Shown in pieces: positions 34,688-44,059 of a stretch of DNA of 64,000 bases (positions are counted from its first letter, which is position 1; the number at the start of each line of letters is the position of its first letter). Position numbers and translations under genes: made by a program. Origin of the DNA: Desulfotomaculaceae bacterium (lineage in GTDB: Bacteria; Bacillota; Desulfotomaculia; Desulfotomaculales; Pelotomaculaceae); contig JAQVGZ010000002.1 of assembly GCA_028696455.1 (NCBI GenBank), positions 33,594 to 97,593 on the forward strand, given 5' to 3'. The notes under the pieces are model-generated. The model did not search any database. It saw nothing but the letters and a program-made list of their open reading frames with translations, and was not told the origin of the DNA.

Positions 34688-35767
34688 TTGAAGGAAGAAA
34701 AGCATGAAGAAAAACTACTAAAAGTTTTGCGAACGATAGCTCCAGGCACCTTATTACGGGAAGGTCTGGATAACATTTTAAGAGCTCAATCCGGAGGGCT
34801 AATTGTTCTCGGGGATTCACCTGAAGTGATGAAAATTACTGAAGGTGGGTTCTATGTTAACGCGGATTATACCCCTGCAAATCTCTATGAGTTGGCAAAA
34901 ATGGATGGAGCAATCATTCTTAGCAGTGACGCGAAAAAAATTCTTATGGTTAATGCTCAACTAGTGCCTGATCAAAATATACCGTCCAGTGAAACGGGCA
35001 TCCGCCACCGTTCGGCAGAACGCGCCGCAAAACAAACAGATACAATGGTTATCGCTATTTCTCAGCGGCGTGGTGTAATAACAATTTATAAAGGTAACCT
35101 AAAGTATGTATTAGGCGTCCTGGCTGTTGTTTTGGCCAAGGCCAACCAGGCTATTCAGACTTTGGAAAAATATCGCTCTGTGATGAACAAAGTCCTGGTG
35201 GGGCTTAGTATTCTAGAGTTTGAGGATGCGGTAACACTCTATGATGTTGCCAAGGCTATTCAGCGAACAGATATGGTGTTGCGTGTGGCGAAAGAAATCG
35301 AAAGATATACAAGTGAGCTAGGGGTGGAAGGCCGGTTGATCACAATGCAGATGGAAGAGTTAATGGCCAACGTAAAGGAACAGGGTTTGCTGGTAATCCA
35401 AGATTATGCCACCATTACCGGGGATAAGTCGCCTTCAAGCATCTTGAGCGTAATTGAGAGTTGGCCGGCGGAGGACCTTTTGGATTTGTCCTTGATCACC
35501 CGTGCGCTGGGTTACCCAGGCAGTACGAGCATTCTTGAGCAACATGTTTCACCACGTGGATACAGGTTTTTAGAGAAAATTCCGCGTTTGCCCCTGCCGG
35601 TTATAGATAACTTAGTTAAAACTTTCGGTACCTTAAATAAGGTGTTAACGGCATCTATTGAAGAGTTGGACGATGTTGAAGGTATTGGAGAAGTCCGCGC
35701 AAGGTCGATCAAGGAAGGTCTAAAACGTTACCATCAACAATTGCTACAACAAGAGAGACATGGTTAA
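34688..35767 (+). CDS. disA: DNA integrity scanning diadenylate cyclase
   Basis: 359 residues from a TTG right after the radA stop. The DAC domain carries DGA (73-75) and RHR (106-108), the ATP-binding catalytic motifs. A helical linker and a C-terminal helix-hairpin-helix DNA-binding domain (DDVEGIGEVRARSI) follow. It makes cyclic di-AMP from two ATP while scanning DNA; branched DNA and RadA lower its activity in Bacillus, coupling damage to sporulation timing. Confidence 0.95.
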   Translation: MKEEKHEEKLLKVLRTIAPGTLLREGLDNILRAQSGGLIVLGDSPEVMKITEGGFYVNADYTPANLYELAKMDGAIILSSDAKKILMVNAQLVPDQNIPSSETGIRHRSAERAAKQTDTMVIAISQRRGVITIYKGNLKYVLGVLAVVLAKANQAIQTLEKYRSVMNKVLVGLSILEFEDAVTLYDVAKAIQRTDMVLRVAKEIERYTSELGVEGRLITMQMEELMANVKEQGLLVIQDYATITGDKSPSSILSVIESWPAEDLLDLSLITRALGYPGSTSILEQHVSPRGYRFLEKIPRLPLPVIDNLVKTFGTLNKVLTASIEELDDVEGIGEVRARSIKEGLKRYHQQLLQQERHG

Positions 35768-35807
35768 TAAAAAAATAATATATGATTCAGATATCTCCAA
35801 AATCATA

Positions 35808-35836
35808 TTGACAGTGTCTTGAGGCTGTGCTAGAAT
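35808..35836 (+). promoter_or_regulatory. upstream promoter of carD
   Basis: TTGACA (35808-35813), 17-nt spacer, TAGAAT (35831-35836). Confidence 0.75.
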
Positions 35837-35846
35837 TATAGTTTCT

Positions 35847-35875
35847 TTGACAGGGCCTTTACTATATGGTATAAT
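35847..35875 (+). promoter_or_regulatory. downstream promoter of carD, full consensus
   Basis: TTGACA (35847-35852), 17-nt spacer, TATAAT (35870-35875): all 12 consensus bases with ideal spacing. Confidence 0.85.
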
Positions 35876-35909
35876 TTATCGATGGGAATAAGCGAAGGGG
35901 GAAAAGGCC

Positions 35910-36386
35910 TTGTTTAAAATAGGTGATAAAGTGGTATACCCAATGCACGGAGCTGGAGTTATCGAGGCTATTGAAGAGAAGGAGGTGTTGGGGGAAAGAC
36001 GAAAATATTATATTCTCCGTCTTCCTGTTGGAGATATGAAGGTTATGATACCAATCAACAACGGTGGGGGAGTAGGCTTAAGGGAAGTTATTGACCATGA
36101 TGGTGTGCAGCGGGTTTTTCATATTTTACGTGAGCAGTCTTCGGAGATGTCTCCTAACTGGAATAGAAGATACCGGGCTAATCTGGAGAAAATAAAAAGC
36201 GGTAATATTTACGAGGTTGCTGAAGTAGTGCGGAACCTGGTTAAACGAGATCGTGAAAAAGGACTATCATCTGGCGAAAGAAAGATGCTGGAAAATGCCA
36301 GGCAGATTTTGATCAGTGAACTGGTTTTGGCTACAGAGCTTGAAGAGGACAAAGCTCAGTCATTACTCGACGGCGCTTTCGCTTAA
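35910..36386 (+). CDS. carD: CarD-family transcriptional regulator
   Basis: 158 residues, TTG start. The N-terminal RNA-polymerase-interacting Tudor-like domain (KIGDKVVYPMHGAGVIEAIE, then YYILRLPVGDMKVMIPI) binds the RpoB beta1 lobe in studied members. The C-terminal helical part (70-158) would contact the upstream edge of the open promoter. Such proteins stabilise open complexes, often at rRNA promoters. Two tandem consensus promoters indicate high expression; a terminator isolates the gene. Confidence 0.9.
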   Translation: MFKIGDKVVYPMHGAGVIEAIEEKEVLGERRKYYILRLPVGDMKVMIPINNGGGVGLREVIDHDGVQRVFHILREQSSEMSPNWNRRYRANLEKIKSGNIYEVAEVVRNLVKRDREKGLSSGERKMLENARQILISELVLATELEEDKAQSLLDGAFA

Positions 36387-36413
36387 AAATGTCAGGTAAA
36401 CTGGCATTTTTTT
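36386..36413 (+). terminator. terminator after carD
   Basis: AAATGTCAG/CTGGCATTT stem (one G-T pair), 5-nt loop, seven or more T; it begins at the stop codon. Confidence 0.85.
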
Positions 36414-36528
36414 GTTTTATAATTATTATCAAAAGTAATATTTTTAATTGAAGTGGAAATTATAAAAATATATAATAATATTCCCATTAATGTAAATAAA
36501 GACAATTTCTTATGAAGGGGGTGACATT

Positions 36529-37671
36529 ATGATCAAAAGGATGATTTATATTGTCCTGATCACTGGTTTTACAGGACTGGGTTTTATCGCTGGGTTGAAT
36601 CTGGTTGAAAGTGGGATAGTAACTTTTTTAACTAACTTACCTCAGCAATTTAAGTTTGGCTTGATTGGTCTCACTACCTTAACCGGGTTGGTTGTCGGTA
36701 TTCCACTTTCTCCGCTAATTATGCGCGGATCGGTTAGGTTGACTGTTTTTATCGAACAGTACCTGCAGCGAACGCCGGTCCAGGATCTGGTGATGGGTTC
36801 TGTAGGTTTGATTATTGGACTTATAATAGCTAATCTAATGGGTTCCATCCTTTCTTATATGGGTTGGTTGGGTAAGGTTATTTGGATGTTGGTCACGCTG
36901 CTTTTATCCTATCTGGGTTTGAGTATGGGGATAAAAAAACGAGAAGACTTGTTTGCTTTTTTTGCTAACGTTCCCAGGTTTGGTAAGGAACGTAATGCCA
37001 AATCGGATGCTCGAAACAATAATAGTAAAATTTTAGATACAAGTGTAATTATAGACGGTAGAATCGCTGATTTATGTGAAAGTGGTTTTATAGAGGGGAC
37101 GTTAATAATCCCTTCCTTTATAATTGAGGAACTGCGTCACATCGCTGATTCTTCCGATCTCTTAAAGCGCAACCGGGGAAGAAGGGGTTTGGATATTCTG
37201 AACAGGATGCGTAAAAGGCTGGATATCAAAGTGCAAATATATGATAACAACCGCGGGTTGGAGAATATTTCAGAAGTGGATTCAAAACTGGTTAAACTGG
37301 GCCAGAGACTGGGTGCTAAAATTATCACAAACGATTTTAACTTAAATAAAGTGGCTGAACTACATGGAGTGAGGGTTTTAAACATTAATGAACTGGCTAA
37401 CGCCATTAAGCCAGTTGTCTTGCCCGGGGAGGAAATGGTTATCCAGGTAGTAAAGGATGGAAAGGAGATAGGTCAGGGAGTGGCCTATCTTGATGACGGA
37501 ACGATGATTGTAGTAGAGGGCGGAAAGAGGTATATGAACCAGACTATTTCCGTACTGGTGACCAGCGTTCTCCAAACAGCTGCCGGGCGAATGATTTTTG
37601 CCAAGCCGAAATATGAAAGGAGGGGTGACGCCGGTCCGGAACATTATGATGGGGTGAATGTCATTGGTTAA
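36529..37671 (+). CDS. yacL: membrane PIN/TRAM-domain protein (YacL-like)
   Basis: 380 residues. Four membrane segments in the first 140 residues, then a PIN ribonuclease-type domain (ILDTSVIIDGRIADL, with acidic residues at KIITNDFNLNKVA) and a C-terminal TRAM domain (about 305-365). The Asp pattern suggests an intact nuclease site. Known only as a conserved Firmicutes/actinobacterial protein; substrate unknown. It overlaps ispD by 14 nt. Confidence 0.9.
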   Translation: MIKRMIYIVLITGFTGLGFIAGLNLVESGIVTFLTNLPQQFKFGLIGLTTLTGLVVGIPLSPLIMRGSVRLTVFIEQYLQRTPVQDLVMGSVGLIIGLIIANLMGSILSYMGWLGKVIWMLVTLLLSYLGLSMGIKKREDLFAFFANVPRFGKERNAKSDARNNNSKILDTSVIIDGRIADLCESGFIEGTLIIPSFIIEELRHIADSSDLLKRNRGRRGLDILNRMRKRLDIKVQIYDNNRGLENISEVDSKLVKLGQRLGAKIITNDFNLNKVAELHGVRVLNINELANAIKPVVLPGEEMVIQVVKDGKEIGQGVAYLDDGTMIVVEGGKRYMNQTISVLVTSVLQTAAGRMIFAKPKYERRGDAGPEHYDGVNVIG

Positions 37672-38362
37672 AGTGGCGGCGGTAGTGCCGGCTGCTGGTT
37701 GCGGTGTTCGGATGGGGACAAGCTTAAAAAAACAATTTCTTGATTTAGAGGGAACCCCAGTAGTCGGTCATGTCTTGAAAGTGCTTGAGAATAGCCCGTT
37801 TGTCCATAGTGTTGTGGTGGTAGTTAGCCCAGGTGAGGAAGAGTATTGTCGCTCTGAGATTGTAGTGCAGTTAGGTTTAAGTAAGGTTATGGCTATTGTA
37901 CCGGGTGGAAACGTGCGCCAGAAGTCTGTTTTCAACGGCCTTCTGGCGCTTTCTTCCGACACGGATATTGTTGTTGTACACGATGCTGCCCGTCCCCTAC
38001 TCACTCCGGAGGGACTGTCAGCGGTAGTTGACGCTGCCCTGATTTATGGTGCTGCGGCCCAGGCGGTGCCGGTTAAGGATACAATAAAAATGGCGGGTGA
38101 AGATGGTTTTGTCACTGAGACTTTGCAAAGAGACCGCTTATGGGTGGCTCAAACTCCCCAGGCCTTCCGTTATCGTCTGATTATAGATGCTCACCGTAAA
38201 GCCGTGGAGGCAAAATATACTGGAACAGATGATGCTGTATTGGTTGAGCGATTGGGACAACCGGTCAAGTTAGTAGCAGGTTCATATGCAAATTTAAAAA
38301 TTACGACGCCGGAGGATTTGATCATTGTGTCTGCAATATACTCCAAGCGGGCCAGGCGTTAA
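37658..38362 (+). CDS. ispD: 2-C-methyl-D-erythritol 4-phosphate cytidylyltransferase
   Basis: 234 residues. CTP-dependent third step of the MEP isoprenoid pathway. Family parts: VVPAAGCGVRMG (CTP loop), KQFLDLEGTPV, VVVHDAARPLLT, AVPVKDTIK and QTPQAFR. It starts inside yacL and is followed by ispF 19 nt later. Confidence 0.95.
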   Translation: MSLVKVAAVVPAAGCGVRMGTSLKKQFLDLEGTPVVGHVLKVLENSPFVHSVVVVVSPGEEEYCRSEIVVQLGLSKVMAIVPGGNVRQKSVFNGLLALSSDTDIVVVHDAARPLLTPEGLSAVVDAALIYGAAAQAVPVKDTIKMAGEDGFVTETLQRDRLWVAQTPQAFRYRLIIDAHRKAVEAKYTGTDDAVLVERLGQPVKLVAGSYANLKITTPEDLIIVSAIYSKRARR

Positions 38363-38381
38363 TTATGGAGGATGATAGACA

Positions 38382-38858
38382 TTGCTGATCGGTTTTGGAT
38401 TTGATGTGCACCGGCTGGCAGAAGGTAGGCCACTAGTTTTAGGCGGCGTTAATATACCCTTTGATAGAGGTTTGCTGGGACATTCTGATGCGGATGTGCT
38501 GGTTCATGCTGTTATGGACTCTTTGTTGGGGGCAGCAGGGGAGGGAGACATCGGGAGGCTCTTCCCCGATAATGATCGGCAGTATAGAGGCATCAGCAGC
38601 TTAAGCCTGCTGATGAGAGTAAGAGAAATTCTCGTCCGAAAAGGCTTGGTAGTAGGTAATATCGATTCAGTCATCGTAGCCCAGTCACCAAAACTTGCGC
38701 CTTTCATGGACGAAATGAAAATAAATATTGCTGAAACTCTTCACATTAACCCTGCTAAAGTCAATATCAAGGCCACAACTACTGAGGGCCTGGGATTTAC
38801 CGGCACAAGTGAGGGGTTTGCTGCTTATGCCATAGCAATGGTGTTGCCCGCGAACTGA
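38382..38858 (+). CDS. ispF: 2-C-methyl-D-erythritol 2,4-cyclodiphosphate synthase
   Basis: 158 residues, TTG start after GGAGGAT. Makes the cyclic diphosphate in the MEP pathway. The zinc-site motif GFDVHRL (Asp8, His10), the [25 protein letters not shown] block and [10 protein letters not shown] are present. The usual ispD-ispF pairing. Confidence 0.96.
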   Translation: MLIGFGFDVHRLAEGRPLVLGGVNIPFDRGLLGHSDADVLVHAVMDSLLGAAGEGDIGRLFPDNDRQYRGISSLSLLMRVREILVRKGLVVGNIDSVIVAQSPKLAPFMDEMKINIAETLHINPAKVNIKATTTEGLGFTGTSEGFAAYAIAMVLPAN

Positions 38859-38941
38859 TATTAATGTTATAATTAGCATCAATTAAGGGCGTCATTTAAG
38901 ATACCTGGTTTTTAACCTGTATGTAATGAGGAGGAGTTCCT

Positions 38942-40432
38942 TTGTTACCCGTTCGTGTACGATTCGCGCCCAGCCCGACAGGCCCTTTTCATATTGGTGG
39001 GGCAAGGTCGGCGCTTTTTAACTGGCTTTTTGCCCGCCATCACGGCGGCAAATTTATTGTCAGAATAGAAGATACCGATCAGGGTCGGTCGACCCTGGAA
39101 TCGGAAGAGAATATATTGGCCGCGTTGAAGTGGCTTGGTATGGATTGGGATGAAGGTATACAGGTTGGGGGGCCGAACGGCCCGTACAGGCAGACAGAGA
39201 GACTGGATATATACCGACAGTATATCGAACAGCTGCTACAAAACGGACATGCTTACCGGTGTTACTGCACAGAAGAAGAACTAGCTGAAGAAAGGGAAGC
39301 CCTGTTAAGAAGGGGTGAAATGCCAAGATATTTAGGTCGGTGCCGCAATTTGTCCCCGGAAGAATGTAGCCGGATGGAATCAGGTGGTCGTCTGCCGGTG
39401 CTCCGCTTTCGGGTGCCGGGAGACAAGGTCATAAATATCAAAGACATCGTACGCGGGGGAGTGTCTTTTGAGTGTAGTGGCATTGGTGACTTTATTATCT
39501 TAAAGTCTGACGGAATGCCCACATATAATTTTGCTGTTGTTGTGGACGACCATTTAATGTCAATCAGTCATGTGATACGGGCGGAAGAGCATTTACCTAA
39601 CACCCCTCGACAGGTATTAATATACGAAGCGCTAGGCTGGGCTCCCCCGGAGTTCGCCCATGTGTCACTGATCCTGGGGAAGGACCGCAGCAAGATGAGC
39701 AAGCGACACGGCGCTACTGCTATTGAGCAGTATCGGGATAAAGGATACCTGCCTGAGGCGCTGGATAACTTTCTGGCGCTTTTAGGATGGTCACCTGGTG
39801 GAGAAAAGGAAATACTTTCAATGGAAGAACTAAAACAGCAGTTTTCTCTTGAAAAAGTGGCAAAAAGCCCTGCTGTTTTCGACGTGGACAAATTGAACTG
39901 GCTTAATGGATATTATATTCGGCAATCCCCAATCAAACGAATTACTGATTTGGCCATATCTTACTTGGAAAACGCTGGTTATGTTAGCTCGCCATTGTCG
40001 CAGGAAAGATACGAGTGGGTTAAAATGGTGGTAGATTCAGTAAGGGAGTATCTCGTTTGTATAGAGGAGATAACCGATCATGTCGACTTTTTTTTCGTAA
40101 ATGAGGTCAACATTGAGGGGGATGAAGCAAAAGATATCATCAATGGTGATCAGGCGCCAGCCATCCTAATGGCTACGCAAAAGAAATTGGCAGCCTATGA
40201 TGAGCTTAATCATGATTGTGTAAAAGACATTTTAAAAGAAGTTGGCAAAGAACTTGGGGTTAAGAGGAAGCAAATATTTATGACGATACGGGTTGCGCTG
40301 ACCGGGAGTACCCATGGGCCTGACCTCAGCCAGGTTATGGTAATCCTGGGTAAAGATAAGGTCATATCCCGCTTGGGTAGGGCTTTACAGAGGTTTCCTG
40401 GAATGAGTAGTTTTGTCAAAGAGGAGGTGTAA
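38942..40432 (+). CDS. gltX: glutamyl-tRNA synthetase
   Basis: 496 residues, TTG start 7 nt after GAGGAGGAG. Class I synthetase: HIGH variant in [15 protein letters not shown] variant SKMSKRHG; a Cys-x-Cys zinc-type insert (YRCYCTEEE) lies between. Charges tRNA-Glu. In organisms lacking GlnRS it also misacylates tRNA-Gln; that cannot be judged here. Lies between ispF and cysS; the cysE gene normally between gltX and cysS is absent. Confidence 0.96.
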   Translation: MLPVRVRFAPSPTGPFHIGGARSALFNWLFARHHGGKFIVRIEDTDQGRSTLESEENILAALKWLGMDWDEGIQVGGPNGPYRQTERLDIYRQYIEQLLQNGHAYRCYCTEEELAEEREALLRRGEMPRYLGRCRNLSPEECSRMESGGRLPVLRFRVPGDKVINIKDIVRGGVSFECSGIGDFIILKSDGMPTYNFAVVVDDHLMSISHVIRAEEHLPNTPRQVLIYEALGWAPPEFAHVSLILGKDRSKMSKRHGATAIEQYRDKGYLPEALDNFLALLGWSPGGEKEILSMEELKQQFSLEKVAKSPAVFDVDKLNWLNGYYIRQSPIKRITDLAISYLENAGYVSSPLSQERYEWVKMVVDSVREYLVCIEEITDHVDFFFVNEVNIEGDEAKDIINGDQAPAILMATQKKLAAYDELNHDCVKDILKEVGKELGVKRKQIFMTIRVALTGSTHGPDLSQVMVILGKDKVISRLGRALQRFPGMSSFVKEEV

Positions 40433-40435
40433 ACC

Positions 40436-41902
40436 ATGGAGGTTTACAATACCATTGCCAGGCGCAAACAGGTCTTTCAACCCAAAGAGTCGGGCAAAGT
40501 TGGCATATATGTCTGCGGACCTACCACCTATAATTACATACACCTGGGAAACGCCCGACCGCTGGTTTTTTTTGATACTGTCAGGCGCTACCTTGAGTAT
40601 AAGGGGTATGATGTTACCTATATTCAAAATTTTACGGATATGGATGACAAAATTATTGAGCGCGCTGCAGAAGAGGGAGTAGAGCCCCTGGCCTTGTCCC
40701 GCAAGTATATTGAAGAATATTATAATGATGCTGGTAGTTTAAACGTGCGCGTTGCTAATAGACATCCCAAAGTTTCTGAACATATTCCGGAGATCATTGC
40801 TATGGTTGAGCAGTTAGTACAAAATGGCACGGCTTATGTAGTTGATGGCAATGTGTACTTTGAGGTGCGAAAGTTCGCAGGTTATGGCAAACTTTCCGGA
40901 CGAAACCCCGATGAAATGAAGGCTGGCGCTCGTGTTGATGTGGACGCACGGAAGAAAGATCCGCTGGATTTTGCACTGTGGAAGTCGGCTAAGCCGGGTG
41001 AGCCATCCTGGGACAGTCCCTGGGGCCCTGGCCGGCCAGGCTGGCATATTGAATGCTCAGCTATGTCTCTTAAATACTTGGGAACTAATTTTGACATCCA
41101 CGGTGGTGGGTTTGATCTCGTCTTCCCTCATCATGAAAACGAAATTGCACAAAGCGAAGCAGCCACGGGCGAGCCTTTTGTAAGATACTGGCTACATAAT
41201 GGTTTTATCACTGTAAACGAGGAAAAAATGTCAAAATCCTTGGGCAACTTCTTCCTGGTGCGCGAGATTCTGAGGAATTACCCGCCGGAATTAATTCGTT
41301 TTTTTCTGCTCTCCACTCATTACCGAAGCCCTCTGGCCTTCGATGATGAGAAGATATCTGCGGCTGGGCGGGGGTTGGAAAGAATTAAAAATAGTGTGAG
41401 GCTGTTGTTAGAAGCATTGGCAAAACCTGCGGGAGAAGAGAGCGCGGTAATGGACGATATCTTCTGCAATAACCTGGACTCCTTAAAGGATTCGTTTGAG
41501 GCAGCAATGGACGATGATTTTAACACTGCTTTGGCGATAGGAGTTATTTTTGACCTTGCCAGAGAGGTAAATACTGCTGTTCAGAGGTTGGGACCTACTT
41601 TATCACCTTCAGACCACGGTGCCTTACTGAGAGCAAAAGAACTGTTTAAAGTACTTAATGATGTGATGGGTTTTTTTAAAGTTGACTCTAATACAGGCGA
41701 ATTGTTACTTGATGGTGAGCTTGATCGTAGCCAGGGTCTTGCTGAAAGATTGATTGACTTGATTATTGAGATACGACAGGAAGCCCGGAAGAATAAGAAC
41801 TGGGTTTTTGCTGACCGGATCAGGGACGGACTTAAAGAACTTGGAATCATCCTTGAGGATACTCCACAAGGGGTGCGTTGGAAAAAAGATAGTACAATTT
41901 AA
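40436..41902 (+). CDS. cysS: cysteinyl-tRNA synthetase
   Basis: 488 residues, slightly longer than the usual 465. HIGH variant IHLGNARP, KMSKS in EEKMSKSLGN, and zinc ligands near CGPTTYN, ECSAMS and HHENEIAQ. Charges tRNA-Cys. Starts 3 nt after the gltX stop, with GAGGTG in the end of gltX as ribosome site. Confidence 0.96.
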   Translation: MEVYNTIARRKQVFQPKESGKVGIYVCGPTTYNYIHLGNARPLVFFDTVRRYLEYKGYDVTYIQNFTDMDDKIIERAAEEGVEPLALSRKYIEEYYNDAGSLNVRVANRHPKVSEHIPEIIAMVEQLVQNGTAYVVDGNVYFEVRKFAGYGKLSGRNPDEMKAGARVDVDARKKDPLDFALWKSAKPGEPSWDSPWGPGRPGWHIECSAMSLKYLGTNFDIHGGGFDLVFPHHENEIAQSEAATGEPFVRYWLHNGFITVNEEKMSKSLGNFFLVREILRNYPPELIRFFLLSTHYRSPLAFDDEKISAAGRGLERIKNSVRLLLEALAKPAGEESAVMDDIFCNNLDSLKDSFEAAMDDDFNTALAIGVIFDLAREVNTAVQRLGPTLSPSDHGALLRAKELFKVLNDVMGFFKVDSNTGELLLDGELDRSQGLAERLIDLIIEIRQEARKNKNWVFADRIRDGLKELGIILEDTPQGVRWKKDSTI

Positions 41903-41917
41903 TATTAAAGGAGAACG

Positions 41918-42337
41918 ATAGCTGTTAACCTGAAAAGTATTTATAGTGATCGGATAAATTGCCCTGGCAAATTGCCTGCACTAGTCCTGGCCTATATTGG
42001 AGATGCTGTTTATGAGCTCGTAGTGCGTAGTTATCTAGTGGAAAGCGGGGTAGTCAAAGTAAAACAGCTGCACAATGAAGCAGTGAGGCTGGTAAATGCC
42101 AAGACCCAGGCCAGGGTTCTTCAAGCTTTGGAGGGTATGCTCTCTGATGAAGAGACATCAGTGATGCGCCGTGGCCGGAATACTAAGTCACAGCATACTC
42201 CACGCAGTGCTGGTGTAATAGAATACCGGCAAAGCACTGCACTGGAGTGCCTGGTTGGCTATCTGTATCTAAAGGGAGACACCACACGGCTTAATGAAAT
42301 AATCAAAGCGGGGTTAGATATGGTAGATGCAACTTAG
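41918..42337 (+). CDS. mrnC: Mini-ribonuclease 3
   Basis: A RNase III catalytic domain without dsRNA-binding domain: LAYIGDAVYELVVRSYL and KLHNEAV-like KQLHNEAVRLV, then RGRNTKS and STALECLVGYLYL with the conserved acidic residues. Matures 23S rRNA ends. The first standard start (TTG 41972) would give only 121 residues and cut off the helix before LAYIGDA. The frame runs upstream to AAAGGAG (41907-41913), with an ATA at 41918 and a CTG at 41930; starting at ATA gives 139 residues, the usual length. The start codon is therefore uncertain and probably non-canonical. Confidence 0.85.
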   Translation: MAVNLKSIYSDRINCPGKLPALVLAYIGDAVYELVVRSYLVESGVVKVKQLHNEAVRLVNAKTQARVLQALEGMLSDEETSVMRRGRNTKSQHTPRSAGVIEYRQSTALECLVGYLYLKGDTTRLNEIIKAGLDMVDAT

Positions 42338-42390
42338 TTATGATGCCAGACGTCAAACCATGACGATGTTAACTTATATAATCAAAAAAT

Positions 42391-42412
42391 AATGGCGCGA
42401 GCCATTTTTTTT
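42391..42412 (+). terminator. terminator after mrnC
   Basis: AATGGC/GCCATT stem with a GCGA tetraloop and eight T. Confidence 0.85.
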
Positions 42413-42546
42413 ACAATAAAATCCTGGTATGTATTTCTTATTTATGATTATCAATTTATGTGGGATCTGCTTGCTAACGAGCAATTGATGAATGATTATT
42501 TGTCGTTTTTGCGTTAAAAAGTGTTTTGAAAGGCTGTGGTTTACTG

Positions 42547-43182
42547 TTGGAAATAAGATTAATTTCTACATCTCCAGATTACTTAAAGACAATTTGGTTT
42601 GCTGCCAGGACGTGTTACAGTCCATTGTCCCCGATTGATTTATTCGAACACGATCCGCCGGAGGACGAAATGTTGCGGATTGCTGATAGGATTATTACCA
42701 TGAAACATCTTAGTGTACTTGAACATTGTCATATGACGTTTGCTGTAAAGGATGTTTCCCGGACCTTGCTGGCACAATACTCCAGGCACCGCATTGGGGT
42801 TAGCTTATCTGTTCAAAGTCAGCGCTGGGTTTCCGAGCAGTCATCAAAAAAAGAAGGGGGCATATTTGATTTTGTTGTTCCACCGGAGATAAAACAAAAC
42901 AAATTTGCTTGGGATACTCTGTTGATTTCAATGAGCAGAGCTCAGAAAGATTATGATTATCTCTTGAGTCTCGGTATAAAAAAGGAGGATGCAAGGTTTG
43001 TATTACCGGGAGGAGTTAGTACAAATTTTGTAACTTCCTTGAACTTGCGTTCATTTTTTGATGTTTACCAGAAACGTGTTTTGGTGCCGGGTGCTCAGTG
43101 GGAAATTAGGAAAATGCTGACCATAATGGCGGGCTTATTGGTTGAGCGGGAACCCTGGTTACAAAAGTATCTAAAAGCTTAA
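42547..43182 (+). CDS. thyX: flavin-dependent thymidylate synthase
   Basis: 211 residues from the TTG at 42547, which gives the usual N-terminus (LEIRLISTSPDYL); a TTG at 42526 has no ribosome site. The ThyX motif appears as RHRIGVSLSVQSQRW, the clostridial version of RHRX7S with one extra residue. It methylates dUMP with methylene-THF and FADH2/NADPH, needing no dihydrofolate reductase afterwards, which fits the folate genes in the window. No thyA is visible. Confidence 0.93.
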   Translation: MEIRLISTSPDYLKTIWFAARTCYSPLSPIDLFEHDPPEDEMLRIADRIITMKHLSVLEHCHMTFAVKDVSRTLLAQYSRHRIGVSLSVQSQRWVSEQSSKKEGGIFDFVVPPEIKQNKFAWDTLLISMSRAQKDYDYLLSLGIKKEDARFVLPGGVSTNFVTSLNLRSFFDVYQKRVLVPGAQWEIRKMLTIMAGLLVEREPWLQKYLKA

Positions 43183-43297
43183 ATTTTGAGAATGACCACA
43201 TAGGCACAAGGTCTGTATAAACTTGACTGATAAGTGCATCCGTACTATTATTTATGCATGAAGTTTTGAACATTAAGTTACTAAGGAGATAATCCAA

Positions 43298-44059
43298 CTG
43301 GACGATGTCATAGTAGGCCGTAACCCGGTGCGTGAGGCACTGAGAGCGGGAAGGCCAATTAATAAGATTATGGTGATTAGAGATAGTCATTCAGCCCCAT
43401 TGCAAGAGATATTTTCCATGGCCAGGGGGAAAAATATACCTGTACAAAGGGTGGAAAGAAACTGCTTGAATCGATATGTTGCTGAGACAGTCCACCAGGG
43501 AGTAATTGCTTTGGTATCTCCTAAGGCATATGTGGCTGTAGAAGATATTTTTGAATCGATGCCATCGAATGAAGAACCTTTGTTGATCCTGCTTGACGAA
43601 ATTAGTGACCCGCATAATCTAGGGGCGATTCTCCGTACGGCAGACGCTGCAGGAGTGCATGGCGTCATTATACCACGCCGACGCTCTGCTCCCCTAACCC
43701 CCACTGTGGCAAAGTCATCAGCTGGTGCTATTGAATATGTGCCGGTAGCTAGGGTTGCCAATATAGCTCAAACTATTGAAACCCTAAAAAAGAAGGGAGT
43801 TTGGCTTGTTGGGGCTGATGTAAATGCACAAGTACTATTATGGGACGTACAGCTTGACGGCCCGTTAGCGTTGGTTATCGGTGGGGAGGATAAAGGGCTA
43901 GGACGGCTAGTGAAAGAGCGGTGTGATATTTTAGTGAGGTTACCAATGTCCGGACAGGTTAATTCCTTGAACGCTTCTGTTGCCGCTGCCCTGCTTATAT
44001 ACGAAGTGGTCCGGCAAAGGAGAAAGGCTATTAATCATGAAGGAGTTTCTAATAATTGA
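43298..44059 (+). CDS. rlmB: 23S rRNA (guanosine2251-2'-O)-methyltransferase, TrmH family
   Basis: About 253 residues. The first standard start codon (GTG 43328) falls inside the conserved GRNPVREAL segment, whose beginning (DDVIVGRNPV) is encoded upstream. AAGGAG (43283-43288) is 9 nt before a CTG at 43298, so translation probably begins at CTG. SPOUT motifs: DPHNLGAILRTADAAG, IGGEDKGLG and LPMSGQVNSLNASVAA. Methylates the 2'-hydroxyl of G2251 in the peptidyl-transferase region. Overlaps yacP by 23 nt. Confidence 0.9.
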   Translation: MDDVIVGRNPVREALRAGRPINKIMVIRDSHSAPLQEIFSMARGKNIPVQRVERNCLNRYVAETVHQGVIALVSPKAYVAVEDIFESMPSNEEPLLILLDEISDPHNLGAILRTADAAGVHGVIIPRRRSAPLTPTVAKSSAGAIEYVPVARVANIAQTIETLKKKGVWLVGADVNAQVLLWDVQLDGPLALVIGGEDKGLGRLVKERCDILVRLPMSGQVNSLNASVAAALLIYEVVRQRRKAINHEGVSNN

